In this document: piece by piece, positions 9,011-19,043 of the stretch
Position numbering within the stretch: position 1 is the stretch's first letter
How the letters are laid out: every line of letters begins with the position of its first letter
Origin: Methanococcus aeolicus Nankai-3
GTDB taxonomy: Archaea > AGJL01 > Methanococci > Methanococcales > Methanococcaceae
DNA: 64,000 bases
Assembly (NCBI RefSeq): GCF_000017185.1
Contig: NC_009635.1
Span: 746,563 to 810,562, forward strand
Direction: 5' to 3'
Program-made: the position numbers and the translations under genes
Notes under the pieces: model-generated
The model's database searches: none
Told to the model about the DNA's origin: nothing
Seen by the model: the letters and a program-made list of their open reading frames with translations, nothing else

Positions 9011-9714
9011 TATTTTTTTAATATTTCTGCCTTATCAGATTTTCCTACTATCACTTTATCAACTTTTGTAAATATACCATTTTCGACAACCCCTGGAATA
9101 TTGTTTAATTGTTTTTCAACTTCTTCGGGATTATTTAAATCAATAAATACATCAATAATCATATTTCCATTATCTGTAATCACTGGGCCCATTTTTTTAT
9201 CTGCCATCCTAATTGAAGGTGCTGAATTCATTTTCAATAATTCATTTAATACGGAAGAATATGCAAATGGAAGAACTTCAAGAGGAACTGGTGTATTTTC
9301 CCCCAATGAATCCACAAGCTTACTTTCATCCACAATAATTATGAGCTCTTTTGCACAATAATCAATTATTTTTTCTTGAGTATGGCAACCACCGCCACCT
9401 TTTATAACATTTAATGTCTCTTTATTCACTTCATCAGCACCATCCACCGCAATATCTAACTCTCCATATTCGTCAAGAGATACCAATGGGATGCCATACT
9501 GAATAGCCATCATTCGAGATTCGAATGATGTTGGAACTCCAAATACATTTAAACCCTCTTCCGATATTTTTTTGCCCAATTCCGCGATAAATAAATTTGC
9601 CGTAGTCCCTGAGCCCAATCCTACAATCATTCCATCTTTTATAAATTTAAGGGCCTCATTTACTGCATTTAATCTTGGGTCAGCTTCTACTTTAACTGCT
9701 TTTTTTCTTGCCAT
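9010..9714 (-). CDS. rpiA: Ribose-5-phosphate isomerase A
   Basis: A 234-residue protein with the RpiA signatures GLGSGTTANLFI (phosphate loop, about residues 32-43), DGADEVN with the catalytic Asp near residue 92, and KGGGGCHTQEK (about 106-116). It interconverts ribose-5-phosphate and ribulose-5-phosphate, which in methanococci feeds nucleotide synthesis through the ribulose monophosphate route. The start follows CGGTGAAAAT. An intergenic repeat element adjoins its stop codon. The 425 bp region upstream (9715-10139) holds another element at 9840 and a GGAGCTCC at 10073 but no gene. Confidence 0.93.
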   Translation of the reverse strand: MARKKAVKVEADPRLNAVNEALKFIKDGMIVGLGSGTTANLFIAELGKKISEEGLNVFGVPTSFESRMMAIQYGIPLVSLDEYGELDIAVDGADEVNKETLNVIKGGGGCHTQEKIIDYCAKELIIIVDESKLVDSLGENTPVPLEVLPFAYSSVLNELLKMNSAPSIRMADKKMGPVITDNGNMIIDVFIDLNNPEEVEKQLNNIPGVVENGIFTKVDKVIVGKSDKAEILKK

Positions 9715-9839
9715 ATTTTCACCGATTTTTTATATCTATGTTGTTTTATACAAAATAGTTGTTAAAATAATATATAAAGATTACACCATAAATATATCGT
9801 ATTCGAAAAGTTTGTTTAATTTTAAATATATATAGGTTT

Positions 9840-9950
9840 ATAGTAAGTTCAATAACTGTCCCTAATCCGTCCTAAATTTAAGTAATGAATTAGTGATTTT
9901 AGCTTTTAATAATACGAATAGTTTAGTGAAAAAGTCCGAAGATTAATTAT
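9840..9950 (+). repeat. Intergenic TIR element, copy 6
   Basis: Starts ATAGTAAGTTCAATAACTGT and ends TTTAGTGAAAAAGTCCGAAG plus attaattat. One of the shortest copies (about 111 bp), with no internal hairpin module, so it may be close to the minimal unit. Confidence 0.75.
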
Positions 9951-10139
9951 GGTGTAAATATGTGCCAACATAAAATTAGTATATTAAAATATTATGATGT
10001 AAATTGTTCCTAAATATATTTATTATATAACTATACGCCACAAGATTGGCATATTAAATATAATTAGTGCAAGGAGCTCCTAAACTACCCTTCCTTAAAC
10101 TACAAAAATAAGAAAATTAAAATAATTAATAAAAATATA

Positions 10140-10967
10140 TTACAATCTCATAGGGATATTTTTATCCATACAATATTTTTTTAACTCTCCAACAGTGTAT
10201 TCTCTGTAATGCAAAATACTTGCCATAAGTGCAGCATCTGCTTTACCATATTCAAATACCTGATGAATATGCTGGGGAGCTCCGCAACCACCACTTGCTA
10301 TAACTGGTAATTTTATATGGGTAGAAATTGATTTAGTTAATTCAATGTCATATCCGTCTTTTGTCCCATCTGCGTCCATACTTGTTAAAAGTATTTCTCC
10401 TGCACCTAATTCCTCAGCTGTTTTAGCCCATTCAATAGCATCAATGCCGGTTTCTTTTCTACCTCCATAAATAAATACTTCAAACCAGCAATATTTATTT
10501 TTATCAACTTTAACGACATTTTTATCTTCAAGCTGTTTTGAATCTAAATCCTCCTCATTAACATAATGTCTTTTTGAATCAATTGCCACCACAACACATT
10601 GGGCACCATATAATTCACTTGATTGTTTTATCAAATCTGGATTGTGTATTGCCGCTGTATTAACTGATATTTTATCAGCTCCTGCCCTAAGTATTCTCCT
10701 AAAATCGTCGGTGGTTCTTATTCCTCCTCCAACGGTTAATGGAATAAATACTTGGTCAGCTGTTTTTTCAACTAAATGCTCAATTATATCCCGTTTTTCA
10801 TGAGATGCCCCAATATCCAAAAATACTAATTCGTCAGCTCCCTGCTCATTGTATATTTTTGATAACTCTACTGGGTCACCTGCATCACGGAGCTCCACAA
10901 AATTTGTTCCTTTAACTACTCTTCCATTTTTAATGTCCAAACATGGTATAATTCTTTTTGTTAACAA
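10140..10967 (-). CDS. hisF: Imidazole glycerol phosphate synthase subunit HisF
   Basis: A TIM-barrel cyclase of about 275 residues. Family blocks are [17 protein letters not shown] (catalytic Asp 11 region), [22 protein letters not shown] and [11 protein letters not shown]. With HisH it forms IGP and AICAR from PRFAR using ammonia. The reading frame opens at 10979 (TTG), but the TTG at 10967 gives the standard [11 protein letters not shown] beginning and is spaced three bases after GGTGGAT, so it is the likelier start. A charged insertion (about residues 140-165, [15 protein letters not shown]) is typical of methanococcal HisF. No other his gene is adjacent. A TIR element lies 35 bp upstream. 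Confidence 0.93.
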
Positions 10968-11001
10968 TTTATCCACCAAATATAATTTATAGATATGTTA
11001 T

Positions 11002-11118
11002 ATAGTAAGTTCAAAAACTGTCCCTTTATTGTCCCAAATATTGAGTTGAATAGGGCATATTAATAGAATATAGTCTTATTTACGAAAATATAGTGGAACG
11101 GTTCGAAGATTGACTATA
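11002..11118 (+). repeat. Intergenic TIR element, copy 7 (supplies ATPase stop)
   Basis: Starts TATAGTAAGTTCAAAAACTG and ends ACGGTTCGAAGATTGACTATA. The minus-strand TAG stop of the upstream ATPase (11114-11116) is the complement of the terminal CTA of the element. Body similar to copies at 510 and 50506. Confidence 0.75.
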
Positions 11119-11959
11119 ATCTTTTTGGATTAAATTCTTCTATATCAAAATCGTCCATATCAAAATCGATGTCCTCATCCGATTTATCCTCCAAAGGTTC
11201 TTCCCCAATAATTGCGCCCCTTAAATCTTTTGCAATATTCAATGCTCTTTCTGTTGCAATTCCTTCTTCAATATATGCTCCTGCTAACTCATCGGATAAT
11301 TTTATAAGTTCTTTTCTAAATTTGGAATTTTTAATATCTATTATGGGGACATTATCTATATATTGTTTTTCAACTTTTTTATCATAAGGCAATATTGCCA
11401 ACAATTTATCAACAACTTCTTCAAATTGAACATTCCCCATATCCATATTTACTACTGTTCCTATAATGCCAATATCTAATTCATCCAATAAGTCTGCTGT
11501 TTTTAATGTATTTGCTATTCCTGGAATACTATCATTTGATACCATTATTATATTATTTAGTCTTTCCGATCCCACAAATAATAGATTTCCTTCTGTTATA
11601 TTGGGCGGCAAATCATATATAACTACATCAAATTCTTTTTCCATTAAATTTATTAATTCCACGACTTTTTCAGGGTTTGAATTGGTATTGAAAGCTTCTG
11701 GTGTGGCATCACATAATATCAGTGATAATGTATCATATTGTTGAATCATATCTTCCAATGGAATGTCTCCATTTAGGTATGCATTTAGGGTATTTACATT
11801 ATTTTCAAATCCAAATAACATCGGAGCAGTAGTTCCGTATAAATCACAATCCACATAAATAGTTCTTACGATTTTACTTAAATGATATGCCATATTTGTA
11901 GCGATTGTGGTTTTTCCGGTTCCTCCTTGAATGCTATAAAATCCTATTTTCAAAATCAT
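11114..11959 (-). CDS. MinD/ParA-like ATPase with altered Walker A
   Basis: A P-loop ATPase of about 281 residues. The N-terminus MILKIGFYSIQGGTGKTTI holds a Walker A of the deviant type, but the signature lysine of KGGxGKT is Gln here. VDCDLYGT is the A' motif and VIYDLPPNI the Walker B. The C-terminus is very acidic. The frame opens further upstream, but ATG at 11959 or TTG at 11953 (four bases after GGTGAT) fits. The last codons and stop are at the edge of a repeat element. Family members position proteins, plasmids or envelope complexes; the missing lysine leaves membrane-switch behaviour in doubt. Neighbour genes give no clue. Confidence 0.75.
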   Translation of the reverse strand: MILKIGFYSIQGGTGKTTIATNMAYHLSKIVRTIYVDCDLYGTTAPMLFGFENNVNTLNAYLNGDIPLEDMIQQYDTLSLILCDATPEAFNTNSNPEKVVELINLMEKEFDVVIYDLPPNITEGNLLFVGSERLNNIIMVSNDSIPGIANTLKTADLLDELDIGIIGTVVNMDMGNVQFEEVVDKLLAILPYDKKVEKQYIDNVPIIDIKNSKFRKELIKLSDELAGAYIEEGIATERALNIAKDLRGAIIGEEPLEDKSDEDIDFDMDDFDIEEFNPKRL

Positions 11960-12047
11960 CACCCTGGGTTCCAAAAATATAGAAAAATCCAATGACATAT
12001 ATCAATGTTTTTATATCAATGTTTCATGAAATTCCACATATTCATTA

Positions 12048-12151
12048 TATTAAATCGACAAGATAATAAATCGATAGATAATTTGTGTTAATTTTATATA
12101 CAATTAACTATGTTATTCCAATGAAGGACATTCAATTGTCGATTCACCATA
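12048..12151 (-). repeat. Intergenic element, type 2 (GAATCGAC ends)
   Basis: On the minus strand it begins TATGGTGAATCGACAATTGA followed by atgtccttcattgg, matching the element at 19235 (TATAGTGAATCAACAGTTAG then atgtcctttaatgg), and ends near tgtcgatttaat. Lies between the lipoprotein and ATPase genes. Confidence 0.55.
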
Positions 12152-12188
12152 TATATTTAGGCCCCCAAACATCTATAAATACATTATT

Positions 12189-13862
12189 TTAATTATTGAG
12201 CCCCAATCGTTTTGGAGGATTTTCTATTACAATTTTATTTAAATCATTATTATATTCCTCTATCGAATATTTAGAGAATAATTTATTATTTATATCTTTA
12301 ATATTTTTGTTATATATTGTTATTTTTATGTTTTCATTGTATTTTGTAGTTATATTGCCCTTTTTTATAACAATATTATTTGTAGTATATTTATTACTCC
12401 AGTCTGCATAATTTTTAAATGAACAAATCCAAGTATAATTATCTTTTAAGGCATATATTTTATTTTTATCATAATATATGCTATCTGCAACATATACTCC
12501 AAATTCTTCATTGTGTGGTTCAAGATAATATTCTTTAATATAATGAACTCCATAAACTTCATTATTTAATAATCCCGGAACTTTAATTATTGTAATATTA
12601 TTTTCTTTTGATATTTCTTTATGGCCAGGGATTACAACATAATCCACCCTGTCACCAATGTTTAATTTCCAAAACATATTTTTATTTTCCTTTCCAAATA
12701 CCATATTGTAAAGTGTTTTATCATTGGAATACAATAATAATCCATCTACATTTTCACTTAGTGCATAGGCATAATTCTTTACAAACCAATAATTAAAATA
12801 TTCGTATCTATTATTCATTTCGGTGTCATTTGCGGGTGAGACGGAGCTTCCTTCATAATACCAGTTAGAATTATATTCGTCGTTATCATTCCAATTGGGT
12901 TCTCCTTTTTCGTAGTGGTAATAGTTATTTTCAGATTCTGCTCCTTTCTGCCAATAACCTGTATTATTTGGTCCTTCATAGCTTATGGTTTCAGGATAAT
13001 ATCCACCCGTTGGGTCATTTTCAAATGTTTCTGGTGCTTTATCAACATATATCATAGGATAATGACTCATTGCCAATATATCTAAGTTTTTAGCGTTGTA
13101 TTTAGTTTTTACATCTGATGGAGTATATTGAATATGAGTATATTGATTATTATACCATTTTTTAAACCAGTAATTATTTAATAAATCATTCAATTCATTA
13201 TTGTCCACAATATTTTCTTTTTTAATGTCTTTTATATTCTCAGAACCTGTTGAGATATATGTAATATTGATATTCAATAATTCCGACAACGATTTAATTG
13301 AATTTATTTTTTTAGTTAATAATTTGTCGTCAATCATATCTACTTTTATCTTTCTTTTTGCAACACTTATGGCATATTCTCCATTTTCGTCTGGAACCAC
13401 TTTTTGCACTGCCACACCATTAATAACCACTTGTTCATATTTTGGTGGAACTTTATTTATATATGCAAAACTTCCATTATTCTCTGAAACATAATTTCCA
13501 ACAAAATCTAAAATATCTTTATCATCTGGATTTATTGGATTTGTCATCAATATTTTTTTAGGTTTGATTCCATAAATTCCTTTTTCTGCATCTATTGGCA
13601 TAAGGATTTTTTTAGGCATAGCAATTATTTTTTCATCGTCATTACCCATAAATATATTGTCGTTTGAAGATAAATAATTTTTATCCGTATAAAATATTAC
13701 AATATTTTCGTTATTCAGGTAGTAATCAAACTGTTTTTCACTAGTTATTGACGATAGGGGAATATATTCAATTGGTATGGTGGAACTCCACTTATAATTC
13801 ATAGCATTACATCCATTAACCAATAAAAATATAATTCCAACTATGAATACATATTTTTTCAT
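12189..13862 (-). CDS. Large secreted lipoprotein of unknown function
   Basis: A 557-residue protein with a signal peptide ending in a lipobox-like LLVNGCNA (Cys 18), so it is probably anchored outside the membrane. The body is rich in Asn, Tyr and Lys with no recognised domain; a stretch around residues 280-345 is unusually Tyr/Asn/Trp-rich (YWQKGAESENNYYHYEKG). Repeated IVI/VVIPG strands suggest a beta-rich fold. Start set by CGGTGATTTT before ATG. It stands alone: the ATPase gene follows 190 bp downstream on the same strand after a repeat element. I do not recognise a homologous family. Confidence 0.7.
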   Translation of the reverse strand: MKKYVFIVGIIFLLVNGCNAMNYKWSSTIPIEYIPLSSITSEKQFDYYLNNENIVIFYTDKNYLSSNDNIFMGNDDEKIIAMPKKILMPIDAEKGIYGIKPKKILMTNPINPDDKDILDFVGNYVSENNGSFAYINKVPPKYEQVVINGVAVQKVVPDENGEYAISVAKRKIKVDMIDDKLLTKKINSIKSLSELLNINITYISTGSENIKDIKKENIVDNNELNDLLNNYWFKKWYNNQYTHIQYTPSDVKTKYNAKNLDILAMSHYPMIYVDKAPETFENDPTGGYYPETISYEGPNNTGYWQKGAESENNYYHYEKGEPNWNDNDEYNSNWYYEGSSVSPANDTEMNNRYEYFNYWFVKNYAYALSENVDGLLLYSNDKTLYNMVFGKENKNMFWKLNIGDRVDYVVIPGHKEISKENNITIIKVPGLLNNEVYGVHYIKEYYLEPHNEEFGVYVADSIYYDKNKIYALKDNYTWICSFKNYADWSNKYTTNNIVIKKGNITTKYNENIKITIYNKNIKDINNKLFSKYSIEEYNNDLNKIVIENPPKRLGLNN

Positions 13863-14584
13863 AAAATCACCGAAAGGGATTCATCAAAGCGATTTAATAA
13901 AATTTGGTTTTTATTATACTATAATCTATATCCGAGTATATTCTTTTTAATTAATATGATATAATTATTTATTATGATATTATATATCCCTTTAGGTCAA
14001 AATATTGTCAAATCATATTATTTGATAAAATTAATAATTTAGAAAATAAATAATTAAATGTATATTATAAATGTATAAAAAATAAAATATATCATATATG
14101 GTGTGTAGGGAGCTCCCAAAATTCCTTCGGAACCAAATCTTTGATTCTTCAAAATCGCAAAGCCATTTTTACAGTCGTAAAACTTTTCCTCTGGAAAAGT
14201 TTGAGATGGTTCAAAAAAAACATATGGTCTTTTGTAGATTATTATGATTATAACAATTTTCCTTTGGAAAATTTTAAAGCTCCATGAACAAACTTTTTGA
14301 ATACGCCATAATTCATAGTATTTTCAATGAATTTTTGCAGTTAAATATTCTATTATTATTTTAAGTATACTATTTTACATAACCTAAAAATTTTTTTTTG
14401 GATATATTAGAACACACTTTTGAACAAACTATACAAGAAAACCATATTATATATATAGTAAAAACATCAAAATTATATTATTTATTATATATATTTAAAA
14501 TTAGTTGAATTGTTATATTATATACTATGTAGATATTATATATTATTATATTATGTGAGACTGGCAGGGAGTTGGAGGGATAAT
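13863..14584. other. Long non-coding region upstream of dnaG
   Basis: About 720 bp without a credible gene. It holds a GGGAGCTCCC palindrome at 14108, two mini-hairpins (14179-14202, stem AAACTTTTCC/GGAAAAGTTT; 14255-14276, stem AATTTTCC/GGAAAATT), a gaatacgccata motif near 14303, and AT-rich boxes at 14447-14457 and 14481-14495 that are candidate TATA elements for dnaG. Confidence 0.6.
14179..14276. repeat. Two mini-hairpins upstream of dnaG
   Basis: Positions 14179-14202 (AAACTTTTCC tct GGAAAAGTTT) and 14255-14276 (AATTTTCC ttt GGAAAATT) are perfect short stem-loops of the class found inside the intergenic elements, but here without element ends. Confidence 0.6.
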
Positions 14585-15979
14585 ATGATGATAGAAATAG
14601 GCACAACAAAATATGTTATTTATGCAAAAGTTATAGTTGATGGATATGTTGAAAAACATGATATTATTGGAGCAATATTTGGTCAAACCGAAGGACTTTT
14701 AGGAAGCGACCTTGATTTAAGGGACCTCCAAAAAAGTGGAAGAATTGGGAGGATAGATGTTGAACTTGAAAATATAAATGGAAAATCATACGCAAAACTA
14801 ATTTTTCCATCTAGTTTAGACAGAGTTGAAACAGCAATAATTGCTGCCACAATTGAAACACTTGATAGAGTAGGGCCATGTATTGCAACAATTAAAGTAT
14901 TAAATATAGAAGACATAAGAATCAAAAAGAGACAATATATTACGGATAGGGCAAAAGAACTTTTAAAATCAATAGTTGATACTACAATAGATACCTACGA
15001 AATAGCCGAAGAAATAAAGGAATTCGTAAGGTCAGAAGAAATAATCGAGATGGGAAATGAAAAGTTACCATCTGGCCCAAATGTTGAGGATTCAGATACC
15101 ATAATTATTGTTGAAGGGCGTGCTGATGTTCTAAATTTATTACGATGTGGCATAAAAAATGCCATAGCGGTTGGAGGAACATCCATTCCAGAATCCATTA
15201 TAGAATTATCTAAGAAAAAAACCACCACAATATTTACAGACGGGGACCGCGGGGGAGAACTAATATTAAAAGAGGCCATTCAAACTTGCGATATCGATTA
15301 TGTAGCCAGAGCTCCGAAGGGTAGGGAAGTAGAGGAGCTCACCAAAAAAGAAGTGGTAAAATATTTAAGGTCCAAAATACCAATAGAACAATATATTCAA
15401 TTTCATTCCAACAAATGTAACGAATTATTAAAAAAAAGCAAAGAATATAGGAGTAATACCATAAATAACAATAATGACAGTGGTAAAATATCAATTGATT
15501 CAATAATCTCTGAAAACGCGACAAACGATATAGGGGAGCTCCCTGTATCCAAAACTTCGAAAAATGAAAGGAATAATACCAAGGTTATTGACGAAAATAT
15601 TGAGAAAAATAATCAAAATATAAAAGAAGACAATAATATAGAGATTAAACAAAGCGATATTTCTGAAATATTAAAAAAAGATTGTTCTGAACAGTGGGAA
15701 TATATTGAATCACTATTAAATGACATATCCAACACAGACAATATAAAAATAATAACCAACGACAATATTATAAAAACCATACATTACAGCGAATTAGATA
15801 AAATAGATAAATCAGATATTCAAATGGTTATGTCAGATATGCCAATTACTCAAAAAATAACAGATTTATTCCATGAATGTTCTCCGATAATAATTGGAAG
15901 AGATATAAATATTACAAAAAAACCGGCAAAGTTAAAAGTTTTTTCTCATGACATGCTAAAAAACATGGTATGTTTATAG
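14585..15979 (+). CDS. dnaG: DnaG-like primase / exosome subunit
   Basis: A protein of about 464 residues with a central Toprim domain: TIIIVEGRADV near residue 176 carries the catalytic Glu and IFTDGDRGG near 218 the DxD. There is no bacterial zinc-finger or helicase-binding domain, as in all archaeal DnaG. Archaeal DnaG is a component of the RNA exosome and has limited primase activity. A low-complexity Asn/Lys/Glu linker (about 295-375) precedes a conserved C-terminal part. Start: ATG at 14585 after GGAGGGATAAT; an upstream in-frame ATG at 14510 has no site. Contains GGAGCTCC at 15535 inside the linker. A stem-loop (16001-16019) follows the stop. Confidence 0.92.
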   Translation: MMIEIGTTKYVIYAKVIVDGYVEKHDIIGAIFGQTEGLLGSDLDLRDLQKSGRIGRIDVELENINGKSYAKLIFPSSLDRVETAIIAATIETLDRVGPCIATIKVLNIEDIRIKKRQYITDRAKELLKSIVDTTIDTYEIAEEIKEFVRSEEIIEMGNEKLPSGPNVEDSDTIIIVEGRADVLNLLRCGIKNAIAVGGTSIPESIIELSKKKTTTIFTDGDRGGELILKEAIQTCDIDYVARAPKGREVEELTKKEVVKYLRSKIPIEQYIQFHSNKCNELLKKSKEYRSNTINNNNDSGKISIDSIISENATNDIGELPVSKTSKNERNNTKVIDENIEKNNQNIKEDNNIEIKQSDISEILKKDCSEQWEYIESLLNDISNTDNIKIITNDNIIKTIHYSELDKIDKSDIQMVMSDMPITQKITDLFHECSPIIIGRDINITKKPAKLKVFSHDMLKNMVCL

Positions 15980-16535
15980 TTAATAGCGAAACATGTGGTA
16001 TCGAAATCTCTGATTTCGAGTAATAATAATCGGAGATTTTTATCTGATGTTATGTCAAAACATGGAGCTCCCGGTATAATAATAAATCCCAAATCAATAT
16101 CACATTTATGTATTGTAGTTGCAATTAATTAATATTTTAAGACCTAGGAATTATAATAATGTCAACATCTTGCGTTATATTGTATTGACATAAAGGTTAT
16201 TATTATAGTATTAATAACCATTGTAGTGTATGGCCCTTATTTTGGACATACATACGCGTAATTATTGTAGATTTACCGCTCCATATATATGAACAAACTA
16301 TTGAATACCCCATAATTTCCTGAAAACTGCGTTTTCAGAGGATTTACGAGGCCGTAGTTAGTAAAGAAATCCGAAAGAATTTCTTCTGATTTTATTAGCT
16401 TTGTTGAAAATATACTTAATCAGCATAATTAACACTTAAAAGTTTATATTTCCTTGATTATTTTGGACGAATAAAAAACATATAATTGTCTATTTAATAT
16501 AGCTAAACTCCTTAAATTTAATATTCGGTGATTAC
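15980..16535. other. Non-coding region between dnaG and UPF0058
   Basis: About 556 bp. It contains a perfect stem-loop TCGAAATC tct GATTTCGA (16001-16019) 21 bases after the dnaG stop, a GGAGCTCC at 16064, the palindrome TGAAAAC tgc GTTTTCA (16321-16337) and a gaataccccata motif near 16303. The first hairpin could aid termination. I see no gene. Confidence 0.55.
16001..16019. repeat. Perfect 8-bp stem-loop after dnaG
   Basis: TCGAAATC-tct-GATTTCGA. Same loop (tct) and geometry as other hairpins of the window; position just downstream of dnaG suggests a 3'-end role, which is inference. Confidence 0.6.
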
Positions 16536-16838
16536 ATGCAGAAGGATGAGCTCATCCAACTACATCAGATTTTGGTATATATGAGAAAAGACCTAAATAA
16601 TAAATTTGGAAATACTATTGAAAAATATTTCGAAAATTACGATAATTTAAAAATATTTCCCCATCATATCCACAGAACAAAAGCAGAACATGTTTATGCC
16701 ATATTTTTATTAGCTAGTAGTATAGCAAAAATACTATCAGAACATGGCGATGTTCCCAGAAGTGTTTCAAGTAGGTTAAAAGACACAAGTGATAAGATAG
16801 AGCGGGAAATTATCCGAAAAAAGAGGAAAATATCTTAA
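16536..16838 (+). CDS. UPF0058 family protein
   Basis: A 100-residue, mostly helical protein starting MQKDELIQLHQIL, with FPHHIHRTKAEHVYAIF in the middle; this is the conserved signature of archaeal UPF0058, a small family of unknown function. The histidine pair and RxKxEH segment look like a possible ligand or metal site. The start follows TCGGTGATTAC. The antiporter gene starts 18 bp after its stop on the same strand, so they are probably cotranscribed, although that does not establish a link in function. Confidence 0.85.
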   Translation: MQKDELIQLHQILVYMRKDLNNKFGNTIEKYFENYDNLKIFPHHIHRTKAEHVYAIFLLASSIAKILSEHGDVPRSVSSRLKDTSDKIEREIIRKKRKIS

Positions 16839-16856
16839 TCTGCAAAGGGGGAAATC

Positions 16857-18044
16857 GTGGATGAATATTTTATGTTTTTTATAATAATATCATGTATATT
16901 GTTAATCCCAGAAATACTAAAAAAATTCAATATCCCTGGCATCACTTCCGTAATGTTGGCTGGTATTATTATAGGCCCATATGGAATTGGACTAGTTAAA
17001 TTGGATGCAGCATTAGAAATATTCGCAATGTTTGGAGCAATATTTTTAATGTTTTTAGCCGGAATGGAATTAGACAATAAAACATTAAAAGAAGAATTTA
17101 AAAATTCAACATTTATAGCATTTTCTTCGTTAATTTTACCTGCTATTGGAGGATATGCCATAGGAAAACTTTTTGGATTAAATACCATTGGGGCCCTACT
17201 ATATGCAGCAATATTTTCGTCCCATTCTATTGGAATAATATATAGTTTAATGGATGAATTGAATATGATAAAATCACGGTTTGGAACCACGGCATTAAGT
17301 GCTACAATTCTTGTTGATTTGTTTAGTTTGATAGCTTTATCTGCAATAATAAAAATGAGCTCTGCAACTCAAAATTTAGATATAGTATATTTCATATTGA
17401 TGGTATTTGGATATATTATTTCTCTTTTAATATTCATACCATTTATTTCAAAAATAATATTCAAAAAATTTGCTAAATTGCATGTGCAAAAAATACATTT
17501 CGTATTATTTATAATATTTATATCAATACTTGCGGGAGAATATATCGGCCTACATCCAATAATTGGGGCGTTTATAACTGGAATTGCAGTTTCAGAAGCG
17601 TTATCAAAAGAAGAACATGATAAACTATTAAATAATAATTTAAATGCAATAGGTTATGGTTTCTTTATACCGATATTTTTCCTTACGCTGGGCATGACGA
17701 CAGATATTAGTGTATTATATGATTTAAACAATATATGGTTAATATTGGCAACAATAATAACAGCATCGGTTTTAAAAATAGGTTCTGGATATACATCTTT
17801 CAGAATATTGAAATATGACAAGATAAAAAGTTTATGTGGTGGGTTATTGACCATGCCCAAAATATCTGCATCATTAGTTGCTGCATCTGTTGGACTTGAA
17901 CTTGGAATTTTATCACGAGAATTTTTCGTGGCAATAGTGGTTTTATCAATTCTTAGCTCCATGATAACCCCAATTTTTGTAAAAAACCTCGTAGTTAAAA
18001 ATAGTTCGGCATTTGTGGACAAATGCAACGAGGAAAAGCGATAA
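16857..18044 (+). CDS. CPA2-type Na+(K+)/H+ antiporter
   Basis: A 395-residue membrane protein with about 11-13 predicted helices and the layout of monovalent cation:proton antiporter-2 (NapA/KefB type): MLAGIIIGPYGIG early, AIFLMFLAGMELD near residue 70, and the HPIIGAFITGIAVSE segment. It lacks the RCK/TrkA regulatory tail, so it is the transporter core only. The start is GTG, set by AAAGGGGG five bases upstream. Probably follows UPF0058 in one transcript. Ion preference cannot be read from sequence. Confidence 0.85.
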   Translation: MDEYFMFFIIISCILLIPEILKKFNIPGITSVMLAGIIIGPYGIGLVKLDAALEIFAMFGAIFLMFLAGMELDNKTLKEEFKNSTFIAFSSLILPAIGGYAIGKLFGLNTIGALLYAAIFSSHSIGIIYSLMDELNMIKSRFGTTALSATILVDLFSLIALSAIIKMSSATQNLDIVYFILMVFGYIISLLIFIPFISKIIFKKFAKLHVQKIHFVLFIIFISILAGEYIGLHPIIGAFITGIAVSEALSKEEHDKLLNNNLNAIGYGFFIPIFFLTLGMTTDISVLYDLNNIWLILATIITASVLKIGSGYTSFRILKYDKIKSLCGGLLTMPKISASLVAASVGLELGILSREFFVAIVVLSILSSMITPIFVKNLVVKNSSAFVDKCNEEKR

Positions 18045-18357
18045 AACGACAAGAAAATTAAAACATCTTTAAATAATAATATATACATAAAAAATACACA
18101 AATATATATTATATATTTATAATATTTTTTTCTATTCAAAGAACATTTAAAAACACAATTACAACAATAAATTATTTAAAATACAGATAATTATTTTTTA
18201 TAGTAAACATAGATAACCTTTTTAAACACATACCCACTACAAATTAGTGGCACTTATTTATATATAATATCTATAACTATATCATTAAAATATTCTAATG
18301 AACTTAATGAATATAACAATACAATTATATTTTAAACAAAATAATAAAGGAGATATG
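18045..18357. other. Leader region of pyrH
   Basis: About 313 bp without a gene. It has a perfect stem-loop CCACTA caaat TAGTGG (18234-18250) followed by a canonical archaeal box A at 18257. Confidence 0.55.
18257..18266 (+). promoter_or_regulatory. TATA box candidate for pyrH
   Basis: TTTATATATA, matching the Methanococcus box A, about 90 bp upstream of the pyrH ATG. A predicted start of transcription near 18290 would leave a leader of about 70 bases. The stem-loop at 18234-18250 immediately upstream might be an operator. Confidence 0.5.
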
Positions 18358-19035
18358 ATGAAAATAGTTTTTGCATTAGGTGGTTCTGTATTAATGCCTA
18401 AAGAAGGGGCATCGGTAGATAAAATAAAAGAATATGCTGATGTGTTTAAAAAAATGAAGGATGAAAATAATGAAATATGTATTGTGGTCGGAGGAGGAAA
18501 CACGGCACGGACTTACATTTCTGTTGCAAGAGAATTTGCAAATGAATCATTTTGTGATGAAATTGGAATACTTGCCACAAGAATGAATAGTATGTTGTTA
18601 ATATCTGCACTAGATAATTATGCCGTTAAAAAAGTGCCTGAAAATTTCAAGGATGCGGAAATAATATTAAATTTAAATAAAATTGTGGTAATGGGGGGAA
18701 CACATCCAGCACATACAACAGATGCTGTTGCGGCATCACTTGCGGAATATATTGATGCCGATATGCTTGTAGTAGCTACAAATGTAGATGGAGTATATGA
18801 TAAAGACCCGCGAAAACATGCTGATGCTAAAAAAATAAAACAATTAACTACAAAAGAATTATTAAATATTACTGGTTCAGCGTCAATTGAAGCAGGGAGC
18901 TCCACGATTATTGACCCATTGGCATCAAAAATTATCGACAGGGCAAAATTAAAAACCATTGTTATTGAGGGAGCTCCCGAAGAGATTTTAAAAATACTAA
19001 ATAATACCCACAGCGGAACAATAATAAATCCATAG
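18358..19035 (+). CDS. pyrH: Uridylate (UMP) kinase, archaeal type
   Basis: A 225-residue amino-acid-kinase-fold enzyme: MKIVFALGGSVLMP, IVVGGGNTARTYI, GGTHPAHTTDAVAA and ATNVDGVYDKDPR are its nucleotide and UMP binding blocks. It phosphorylates UMP to UDP. The start is the ATG at 18358 because GGAG lies five bases before it; an extended frame upstream has no ribosome site. Two GGAGCTCC sites occur near the 3' end (18896 coding G-S-S and 18970 coding G-A-P), in different reading frames. A zinc-ribbon membrane protein gene follows 8 bp downstream, likely in one transcript. Confidence 0.93.
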   Translation: MKIVFALGGSVLMPKEGASVDKIKEYADVFKKMKDENNEICIVVGGGNTARTYISVAREFANESFCDEIGILATRMNSMLLISALDNYAVKKVPENFKDAEIILNLNKIVVMGGTHPAHTTDAVAASLAEYIDADMLVVATNVDGVYDKDPRKHADAKKIKQLTTKELLNITGSASIEAGSSTIIDPLASKIIDRAKLKTIVIEGAPEEILKILNNTHSGTIINP

Positions 19036-19043
19036 GTGATAAT

